Shown here: positions 55,501 through 64,000 of the stretch, one piece after another
How positions within the stretch are numbered: the first letter of the stretch is position 1
Layout: each line of letters begins with the position of its first letter
Origin: Litsea cubeba
Taxonomy: Eukaryota > Streptophyta > Magnoliopsida > Laurales > Lauraceae
Reading direction: 5' to 3'
Assembly: GCA_012931725.1 (NCBI GenBank)
Contig: CM022951.1
Coordinates: 7,075,880 to 7,139,879 of the forward strand
DNA: 64,000 bases
Made by a program: the position numbers and the translations under genes
Notes under the pieces: generated by a model
Told to the model about the DNA's origin: nothing
The model's database searches: none
What the model saw: only the letters and a program-made list of their open reading frames with translations

Positions 55501-57796
55501 CATACTAAGAAATTATTTGAAGCTTCACATTTATACACCTGATATTTTTGTAGGGTTCTACTAAAAATACACAGTACATTTCAAATTTGCGGCATGAATT
55601 GAAGTATAGATAAGATAATTTGAAAGAAGACATACAAAGACTTCACTTAGAAAAAAAAGTTACAATTATGTAGAAATCATAGCATCAGTCAAGAGTAATA
55701 ACTCATTAAAAATATATTCAGTGTCATATTACAGCCCTCTGGCAGGTATATCCTATCAACCTACCGAATGTGAAATGTACAGTGCTGGAAGCCAATGGCA
55801 TTTGAACCAGTTTTAAAAACTGAAAATTCCAACTCGAATTGATGTCCAGCGAGTTGTGGAGAATTCGGACAATCTGTGATGCAGATCACACACACACACA
55901 ATAGGGTAATATTCCTGCGCATCTGGTGAGCATTTCAATGGAGAAGCCATGAATCAGCACCTCCCATTCCTTCTAGAAGTCTGCCTAAGCAACATCATTG
56001 AATTCCTTAGATTTTAAAATCCAATGGAAAAGCCAAGGGTTACTTTTCCCTACCATCAATCTCACCCATGAGCATTTTGCTTCAAAGGTTCTTTCATTCC
56101 GAATTCCTCTAGCAAATCCTTTTTTGAAATATTTATCATAATACCTATCCATCTTAGAGAATGGAGATGGGAGATACATACCAAAAGATCCCTATTAGGA
56201 CTCCTAACTAGCTCCATGAAATAAATATTGGGGATGTTTTCTTTTATCCGTAACAATAAATTCATTTTTAATGAAATACAAATGAGAAGGTATAAGAGAA
56301 ATATACTCTCACTAGAAAAAACAACATCAAAGGGAAGCGCAAAGCTACAAGGTAAAAGCAGCAAAAGGAAGGGATCTATCCACCCCTTGCTCAGACAACA
56401 AGTCGGCGAAGCCATTGGCTGATTGCCCAATGTGCTGCAAGTCCATGCAAACCAAAGAAGACAGCACCTTAATCTCATTAAAACAATAATAAAACCTCCA
56501 AGGGGGCAAGGCAGAGGATTGAGGAAGACATCCAAGATATTGGGGACTTTACTACTTCAAAATGATCAAAGGTGGGGATTTAGTTGGTCATGGCCATCCA
56601 ACGAAAAGCCTTCACCTAGGAGTAGCTAGAGAAGCCCACATAGATTTGAAAGGACAGGAGGCAACCAAAGGGTGATTGATAAAGCAACACAAAAGCTCTG
56701 CTAGAATAGTTGACCCCAAGGCCATTGGAAGCATAAATTTCTATAATTGACACCACAGGACAAAAAACTCTTAATGAGAGATGCCAACAAATGACAGTCA
56801 TAATACATTAGGTCCCTTTGGCAAAGTAAACTCCAAAGTCCAAACCATGTCTCCATAGCTCCACAAACTAGACTACCACCAAAATACCTGCATTTTCCAC
56901 AGGAAGTTTTACATACTTCCATAATATCACATGGTATTTCTTCCTATTTCCTTTCCCATCCTACAAAACAGCAATTGGTAATTTACATCATATCACCAAT
57001 ATAATTGCATCCATTTTATCTTGGGGTATGCAATTCATATGAGCAACATCAAATCTATGAAATAAATCTTGCATACTTACTTCATATATATCAGCTATGT
57101 GCTTCACATAAGCATCATAAAATCTATGGGATTAGCTTTCTTCAATCGGAAAAACAGTAAATCTGTGAGATAACCCATGCCTATTCTCCTTCTCAGAGGA
57201 TATCATCCACCTCAATTAATCATAAGTTTTATTCAATAGAGAAACAAATAATGGTAAAAGCATGTCACTTGCAATGAAGAACTCCTGATTTCATTTATAA
57301 TGTAACTATGGGACGTGAAATTGTTGTTCATTGCACGATACATAGCCAATAACTATCGTTGTTGTAACCACAAGCTGCTTTCTCAGATGCATTTATCCAT
57401 ATCTGGTGTTACACCTGATTTCGAATTTACACATCTTCCATTAGGTGTATGCTACCCATATTGACAGATAGGTTCCCGTAATTGATTCTTGTGCTGCCAT
57501 ACCGAGTGTTTAATCCAACCATCATCATCTGTTTGGATTGACCTTTTGAGTTCTAGTTCTCCACTTATCCTAATAGGGCTTAAGTTTTGTTCGTGCAATT
57601 CTTGCTCCAAAATCTAAATAATTTAATAAAATCACACGCAAATAACTAAGATCATTCCAAGTGACGACAACATGAAATATTAAAAAAAAAGAAATAAACA
57701 GGGTCAAACTCACCTGATTAACTAACTGATTTTTGAATCGCTCTGGATGCTGCTTCCTCTCAGAATGAAATGCATATGACACTTGAGCATCCATTC
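52571..57796 (-). CDS. Diacylglycerol kinase, C-terminal exons (5' part not in window)
   Basis: This enzyme phosphorylates diacylglycerol to phosphatidic acid in plant lipid signalling. Exons from splice sites and phase: 57796-57714, 55374-55307, 55097-55023, 54596-54509, 54190-54074, 52903-52571 (stop TAA at 52571). They read MDAQVSYAFHSERKQHPERF, LGCTQGWFAASLFHPSSR, NIAQLAKVKVMKKHGPWEDL, SIVCLNLPSFSGGFNPWGTP, DDGLFEVVGFRDAWHGLVLL and FEFHKGAADHTFMRIDGEPW, the DGK accessory domain. The tail is acidic and ends PDEIDISQLS. All junction phases agree and I saw no stop or frameshift, so this looks intact. The ATP-binding catalytic domain should be encoded upstream, beyond 57,800. I could not find it before 64,000. 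Confidence 0.9.
56345..56481 (-). mobile_element. LINE remnant (RNase H end) in a kinase intron
   Basis: The minus-strand frame reads NEIKVLSSLVCMDLQHIGQ, then SANGFADLLSEQGVDRS and a stop. The HIGQSANGFADLLSEQGV part matches the C-terminal RNase H motif of plant LINEs (H-x-P-R-x-A-N-x-x-A-D-x-L-A-x-x-G). Sequence up to about 56,950 may be more of the same element but is not recognisable. It lies between the exons at 55374 and 57714. Confidence 0.6.
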
Positions 57797-58748
57797 CTAT
57801 AAAAGCATGAAATATTGTACTAGACTCATTAAATATCTTGATATAGTATCAGATTCTCTGTACTAAGATAATGTTTATAAACCAATTTATAAGTGATCCC
57901 ACTAAACTAAATAATACCACAATAAAAACATAGAAGATATTTCATAAACATCTGAAGCAACAAAAGGTAAGGATGCATGATGATACAAAAACTGAGACTT
58001 TAGACTTCCCTCTTTTATTTGATGGATATGCTCTTGGACTTTTGAGCCTTTCACAGGCGCACACATGTCCAACAAAAACTGTCAAGCCCATCTGGAACAG
58101 TGCCAGTTCACAGAGGTGGGTGGGATGCATAGGGACCACTCTTATATCAGGGGATACCATGTACACTTCATGGAGCCAAGCAAATGAAACGGCTGAATTT
58201 TTTTGTTCCTCTTCTTTTTTGCATTAGCATGAGAGAAAATCTAAAAATAAAATAATCAATTTGTTCTAATAAGAAATTTAGCCTTTTCCCATAGTTTTCA
58301 TGATCTAATCCACAATATGCTCATGGTTCACCAAAGTCTTTTCCTACCCAAAAGAAAACCATCCAGCAATCCACTTAAAACAAGAGGAAACCTAAGTAAT
58401 CTAAACATGTGCTAGGAAATTGGGTTTTACATATGTAAATGTCACATATGCAATTGTTACATGTGAAACACATTTCCATGTTTATCAAAATCATAATTAC
58501 TAGATTCGGTCACTTGGCCTTCAAATCTCCTCCAGTTCGAATCGACTAATTTGCTATTCAATTCGTTGGATTACCTTCCAGTTTATTCAAGTGGAGAAGA
58601 AGGTGGAACTGACCAGTCATATCTTTTCCATTGGTCTCCTTACAAGAGAGAAAAGAATAGACATTTAATGCAATGGTACTTCTTTTCTATCGATTGGTCC
58701 CTATCTTATATCCATCGGTCTCTATGCAAAGGGAAAAAAAGACATTTA
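57797..58748. other. Probable kinase intron, nothing recognised
   Basis: Sequence upstream of the last visible exon, with no exon-like coding. At 58,640-58,745 and again at 59,105-59,200 there are similar segments with GACATTTAATGCAA and a GGTCTC(C/T)..GCAA(A/G)(A/G)G pattern, a short local repeat into which the next element inserted. Confidence 0.4.
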
Positions 58749-59101
58749 GGGGGCGTTTGTGCAGCATTGCGGAAGAGGAAACGCACCACTGCCTTTATGA
58801 TGGGAGGAGGTGGGAAACCAAGATCCCTTCTCGAGCGGAAAATAAGGCCTTCAAAACGTGCCGGAAAACCTAGAGGAGAGGAATCGTCACTGCTCCCAAA
58901 CACAAGGCGGGAGAGGAAACCTGTGTTTCCTCTTTCGCGACACTGCCTTTCTGACGGGGGGAGGTGGGAAACCCAGATCTTTTCTCGAGCAGAAAATAAG
59001 GCCTTCAAAATGCACCATAAAACCTAGAGAGGAATCGTTGCTGCACCCAAACACGAGGTTCCGCGCCCTATCTCCATGTTGTTTCCGTAGAAACACCCCC
59101 C
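58749..59101. mobile_element. Tourist-like MITE, 353 bp
   Basis: Ends GGGGGCGTTT and, inverted, GGGGGGTGTTT. TTA lies on both sides (58746-58748, 59102-59104), the usual PIF/Harbinger target. The interior has two diverged tandem copies of about 145 bp (GGTGGGAAACC(A/C)AGATC.., AAATAAGGCCTTCAAAA.., CACAAGG/CACGAGG). No coding role. Confidence 0.75.
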
Positions 59102-59758
59102 TTAATGCAATGGTACAACTCCCTTACTCTCTCTTTCGTCTTGTGGTCTCTTTGCAAGAGAGAAAAAGGAGGGACATTTAATGCAACAGTACAACTTCCT
59201 TTCGCTCTTATCACAATGCTATCCAATCTTTCTAGGGATTTGAATTTAAATAAGGGAGAAATTGGTACGGTCCATGGTGCGGCCAACCTATTACAAATAC
59301 AAATTGATAAAAAAAGATTGTTCTCATCTTCTATAGGATTCAACAAATTTTTACTTTGAACAAACTTGGGTCCACCATAAGATTAATTATATACTAGCAA
59401 AACGTGCCCGTGCTAAGCATGGGAAATATTATTAGTGAGAATAAATTGCATTTTTTTTATTTTTTTATAATAGTTAAGCTTTATAATAAAAACTGGTATT
59501 ATTTAGATTTTATGTTTGGATTATAGCATTCTTTTTAAAAAAGAAAAATAAAATTGACCAGAAGTAAAATGTGATTGGTGTTGATGTTTAAAAAGGAAAA
59601 AACATATAACAGAACAATGTAAAAGCTATATAAAAATTAGAAATTAGCATAAATTTATGCAGAAAGTTGTCAAATTAAAAAAAAAAGCATTACTTGATAA
59701 TTAATTTAATATTTGTTATGTTTTGTATTATTAGGAATAAAATAGTTATAAAGATTAA

Positions 59759-60604
59759 GGAAATTTTCAAAACAGGACTTAAGTTTTCCATTGACACATC
59801 AATCTGGACATCTGGTGAGAATACGCATTTTCCGGCGAAAATATGAGTTTTCCGGTGATTTCCTCGTGCCATCCATCTTCTCCTTGCATCCCAACCTTAA
59901 TCCCCATCTTTCCTCGACCACCATCTCTTCTCTCCTCTTGTTTCAGCTTGCTAACCAAACACAAGCACCCTCCCTACACTCAAAACCTGCAACCCACCAT
60001 CTTCTCCCATCCAAACTACCTGCCAGAGGAAGACAATATGGGTTCCTACAGTCTGGGTTTTGCCAAAATCTTCTCCCTCAGGGTAAAACCTCTCTGCCTC
60101 CATCTCTTAGGAAAGCTGCAAAAGATCCACCCATCCAATTGGATACCAAAAAATGGAAGGCAGGGTATTCCATCTCAATCATCTGGTCCATCCTCAAGAT
60201 TCCCATGCCTTGCATACAATTGCATACCAAAAATGGAAGGCAGGGTATTCCATCTCTGAAATACACCAATACAATTGCATATTCAGGGAGTTGCAAAAGA
60301 TAATGGGTTGGTATTGGTTTTGGGTGGATTTGGAATGCTGGAGACCACCAATTGCAAGCATATGGGTGCAATATCTCTGTTTGGTTAGCAGGCTAGCATC
60401 AAGAGGATAGAAAAATCTATGGTCAAGGAGAGGTGGGGAGATAAGAATATCGTCGGAAAACTCAGTTTTCAGCCTGAATCTCACCGGATGTCCTGATTTG
60501 AAATGTTAATGGAAAACCTAAGCCCTGTTTTGAAATATAAATTTTCTTTCTGTCCTGATTTGAAATCTTGGGCAAAACTTGAGCCCTCTTTTGAAATTTT
60601 CCCT
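59759..60604. mobile_element. Mutator-like non-autonomous element with 9-bp target duplication
   Basis: AAAGATTAA occurs exactly at 59750-59758 and 60605-60613. The left end GGAAATTTTCAAAACAGGAC.. matches the inverse of 60,470-60,540 over ~90 bp, including GGTTTTCCATT..ACA and GGACATC.GGTGAGA. The right side carries two tandem copies of the terminal repeat (60,470-60,535 and 60,536-60,604). In the interior, AATGGAAGGCAGGGTATTCC is repeated at about 60,152 and 60,231. A 170-codon frame in the interior has no recognisable homology. Confidence 0.85.
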
Positions 60605-63600
60605 AAAGATTAAGATTGATGTGTGTTAATATATTTTCTAAATTGATGTCCAAGATACAATGCAAATATAATTGAATATTAATAAGAAATTGCAAATATT
60701 GCAAGACAGAGAATCATGATAAATAAATTGCAGGAAAGAAAATTGTGCCCTACCTTCATGGCCACTTCTTCAACTTCAAGTTAGGAAAGAAAAATTGAAA
60801 AAAATCAAACCTTTTCAAATTGCATCTTTGCTAATAAAAGACAAGCATAAAAATTTAACAAAACAAAATAATTATGTGAGTGGTTACATTAGATAAAAGA
60901 CAAGATGTTGCATGAAGAGATAAGAAGCAACAGGAGTGAGATAAGAAGTGAGAGAGAAGTTGGGGAGTAGTAGAGACAATGCAATATTTGAAAAATAGTA
61001 ATTTAACCTTAGTCAAAATTGTAACTGATAATCCAAATTATGATAGAAAACGCTTGGCTTTAATATAGTATAATAGAACACTTGATTATAATAATAAAAA
61101 TATACATATTTTATTTTGGTCAATCCCACTATGGGACCTTCTTTTATAAAATTGAAAATTTTTCATTAATGCTTATTAGTAGGAGATACTTGTTGTCACA
61201 ATTCAAATAGCTAACCTTAATATAATTGGAACAAGGCTTTAATGATGGTGGTGGTGGTTTTTATATATTTATATGTCTCATACATAGTTTTCAATATTGG
61301 GATCGTATCGCAAATTTTTCCTACCCACAAATTGAATCGAATCACAAATCGTATCGCAAATCATGGGATTTTTTATTTTTCTAATAAAAAAATAACTAAA
61401 ATTAAAAGAACAGGGAAAAATGTAATTATTCATAACCATCCATTTTCCCATTTATAGCAGTTTAAATATAATAACAAGTCTATCATACAAACATATCAAT
61501 ACCATCATGACATATATTAATATACATATATATATATATATGAAATTAATGATGTGTAAATAGTTCAATAAGTTTAAAGTATCTATATATATTTTTTATC
61601 AACTTTAAATCAAAATATAAAAATAAAATCAAACCATCAATCTTACACAATAGGATAGCTCTTGAAGTTAAGAAAGTGCTCATGAAGAAAAAAACCAAAA
61701 TAGATTAAAAGAAGAAGATATAGACAATCACAATGACCTACGATCAAATGCTTAGTTAAAGAGAAATTCTCAAAAACTCCCCTATCTCAAAAGGGGAGTT
61801 TCTGCCCCCTACCTAATAGCCAATGATTTGTAAGTATTTTAAGAGATCCACCTTTGTAGGAGAATGTATAGGAGAGAGAATAGGAAATGTGCATCATCGA
61901 TGACGTGTGTTACACTTTCATTGGCTAAAAAAGGGACGTTTTTTTGTGAAAAACGCCCGGGGAGTTTTGTAGCATACCTCTTAGTTAAATGCATGTTTTT
62001 TGTTTTTTATTTTTGAAAATGAATGTATGTTTTTTATTCATCTTTAAAACCTTATCAAAGCTGCAAAAAATTCTTAGGAGGTTTCGTTGACTACTACATA
62101 ACCTTTTAAAAATAAAAGCGCTAAAAGAAAGAAAGAAAAAAGGTAGAAGGTTATTAATATTAACTTATTGTAGGTATTCTCGCTTAGCCAAATCGCTTGA
62201 ATTTTAAGATTTGATTAAACGAGTATCGAATCGTAGGAATCGCACATGAATCCTGAGATTCATTTGTAAATGAGATTCGTTGCATAGATACAAATCGTTT
62301 TCATTAAGATTCGGTATACGAATCGAGATTCGGAATACAAATCGTACAATTTTGATAACTATTCATATTCCTTGTGCAATATCATTATTTATATTTTATT
62401 AAAGTGTCTAAAGTACTAATTAAATGTATATTTATAGATATATATTGAATTGGACTTACGAATTAGTACATCGAACTCATCAAATTCAAATTACAAATCA
62501 AGTAAACCTATCACAATGAATTTTTGAATTTGATTAAGTGCTGAATTGCGAACTTGAACTCAAACTAGCCAAATTACGAATCAGGTAACTATGATCAAAA
62601 TCACCATTTTCACAAGAGTAAATGAGTCCATTCAACAATTTTAGATGTATTTGGATTTTTTTGGACGTTTTTCACAAATTTCTCAGAATCTGTTAAGAAA
62701 TAATATATGAACCTAAATACCTTAATATTTACCAATAATACAAGAATATTGAACAGTTCTAATCATGAATTGGGGGCCCACAAAAGTGAATAAAGTTAGA
62801 TCCATAGGTTGGGTTTTTCAAAAACTACTCAAAATCTATGAAGATTTAAGATAATCAGCTTCAAAATCATGGGGTTTGTTAGTTAATAAACAAATTTAAC
62901 AGTATGGATTACAAATATGGGGCACACAGGAATGAAAAAAAACAAGGATGGTTGATGGGCCCCACGGGAATGCAATCACTGTGAGAGATGTACTAGCACC
63001 TTTGCAAAAGGAGTGTGAAAATCATTTTCGCACTTCTTTAAGTGTGAGAATTTTTGTGTGTAAATCATAGCTGTCAATTCCATTCCAATCCCTGTTATGG
63101 TTTGTAGTGGCATTCTGGAAAAAACGCATGAAAAATGAAAAACTAAAAGAACACCTAAAACTAAGACAAAAATAGTAGAATCCGAAAATAATACTAAAAA
63201 TGCCTACGTACATCATTTAAATCAAACTACACTCTAAAATTGACTATTTTCTAATTTTTCACTATGTATGAACTAAAGTATGAAACATGTGAACTTATCA
63301 AAACTAGTTAATAAACATAACAAAATGAAACTTTTGGGGGGTTTCCGTTTGGAATGAGGCGAAGTTAGATCAAAATTGGGACTAATATTGGGCCCAAAAT
63401 GAATGAAATGAACCAGAAGAGTACCAGGAATCTATTAGGTGGCATTTTGCTCCGCTCCAAGTACATTCTGGAATGTAATGGCCAACTCCATCCCAGAATG
63501 GAATGGAATTGATAACTATGTGTAAATGGCCTTGTTTACACCATTTCCATACTTCATTTATGCATCACAAGCGTAAATAAGTAAATGACTGCAAATAAAC

Positions 63601-63675
63601 GACCCCTAAGTGACATCTTGGTTAAGCAACCTCTTTAGAAAATGTGAAACCCATTGTCCTTTACTCCTTTGTGTT
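60605..63675. other. A/T-rich sequence without recognised genes
   Basis: I see no kinase exon or other gene here. A (TA)n run lies at about 61,520-61,542. Two stretches rich in ATCGTATCG/CGATTC words (61,280-61,370 and 62,180-62,365) begin and end with related inverse sequence (ATAGTTTTCAATATTGGGAT, ATAGTTATCAAAATTGTACG) and might be the ends of an old element. Confidence 0.35.
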
Positions 63676-63783
63676 AAATATGCAACCGATACTATAAGTG
63701 GACCTAGGTCCCAATATCCAGTTCCCGAGTCTATTTGGCCCAAAATGAGGTCCAGGCCCACTTATAGTGTTGGCTGCATATTT
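63676..63783. repeat. Short fold-back repeat, 108 bp
   Basis: AAATATGCAACCGATACTAT.. at the left is nearly the inverse of the right arm, with ~35 bp arms including CTATAAGTGG. It is a MITE-sized hairpin, but I cannot define a target duplication. Confidence 0.6.
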
Positions 63784-64000
63784 AGCATTTTGAACTGAAC
63801 AGACTCATGGGACTACCTTGGATGATGCCCCACAAATCTCCTAGAATGGAAGATATTTTATGGGCAATTGGGTTATTCCATTCTTGATCATCTAATTGCG
63901 CTTGTAGGTCACTTTCATCGGATTGAAGCAGTCCAATCTGAGTTCATCAGATTAAGAGTCTGAAGCACCAAAAAATGGGATCCACGTGGATGTCACCTAA

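Noticed and set aside
58551..59181. Frames of about 100-158 codons on both strands
   Set aside because: They lie across the Tourist-like MITE and its internal duplication; the repeats explain them.
59791..60303. 170-codon plus-strand frame inside the Mutator-like element
   Set aside because: No recognisable domain, starts inside the terminal repeat, and contains an internal direct repeat. It could be a captured fragment, but I cannot support it.
61281..62365. Possible element with ends rich in ATCGTATCG words
   Set aside because: Ends are only loosely related and no boundary or duplication could be set; mentioned only as a possibility.
63338..63606. Possible MITE starting GGGGGGTTTCCGTTTGG
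   Set aside because: The right end matches only weakly and there is no target duplication.

Overview
This is plant nuclear DNA, from an angiosperm whose species I cannot name. It has split genes with GT-AG introns, plant-specific families (DUF3774 wound-induced protein, DUF674, gibberellin 2-oxidase, ZIF1-like transporter) and plant lineages of Ty1/copia, Ty3/gypsy and CACTA elements. About two thirds of the window is transposable element.

Positions 1-43,647 are a stack of four insertions. Oldest and outermost is a CACTA transposon on the minus strand (CACTA-2). Its right terminus is at 43,647, its decayed TNP2-type transposase is at 35,340-37,964, and its left terminus lies off the window. 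A large Ty3/gypsy retrotransposon on the minus strand sits in a CACTA-2 intron. Its 5' LTR is 32,812-35,204, its leader is 31,184-32,811, its gag and pol are at 7,024-1, and it runs off the left edge. A second CACTA (CACTA-1, 7,062-31,183, plus strand, target duplication ACA) landed about 35 bp in front of the gypsy gag ATG. A young copia element (15,325-23,107, target duplication GGTTC) landed in the last exon of the second CACTA-1 gene. Removing the copia and one target copy restores that exon's frame.

CACTA-1 carries a TNP2 gene, a Transposase_24-type gene, and between them and its 3' end a set of host gene fragments with introns kept. These are a gibberellin 2-oxidase whose intron holds coatomer beta' exons, which in turn enclose an oligopeptide-transporter fragment, followed by three exons of a ZIF1-like transporter. 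CACTA-2 also carries a host fragment (DUF674), opposite in strand to its transposase, and a 1.5 kb inverted-repeat element filled by a minisatellite.

From 43,650 to 64,000 is host territory with smaller insertions. It holds a small wound-induced (DUF3774) gene at 45,731-45,985 (minus), a gag-only copia derivative with two LTRs (48,002-51,794) between 165-180 bp direct repeats, and the last six coding exons of a diacylglycerol kinase gene (52,571-57,796, minus). The kinase introns hold a LINE remnant and, if the gene continues rightward, a Tourist-like MITE and a Mutator-like element with a perfect 9-bp target duplication. The 5' part of the kinase is not seen before the window ends.

The only apparently intact genes are the wound-induced gene, the visible part of the kinase, and the copia pol. 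The TNP2 genes, gypsy gag, captured fragments and gag-only element carry stops or frameshifts. I see no RNA genes and no prokaryote-style system. The most interesting object is CACTA-1 with its serially nested gene captures.
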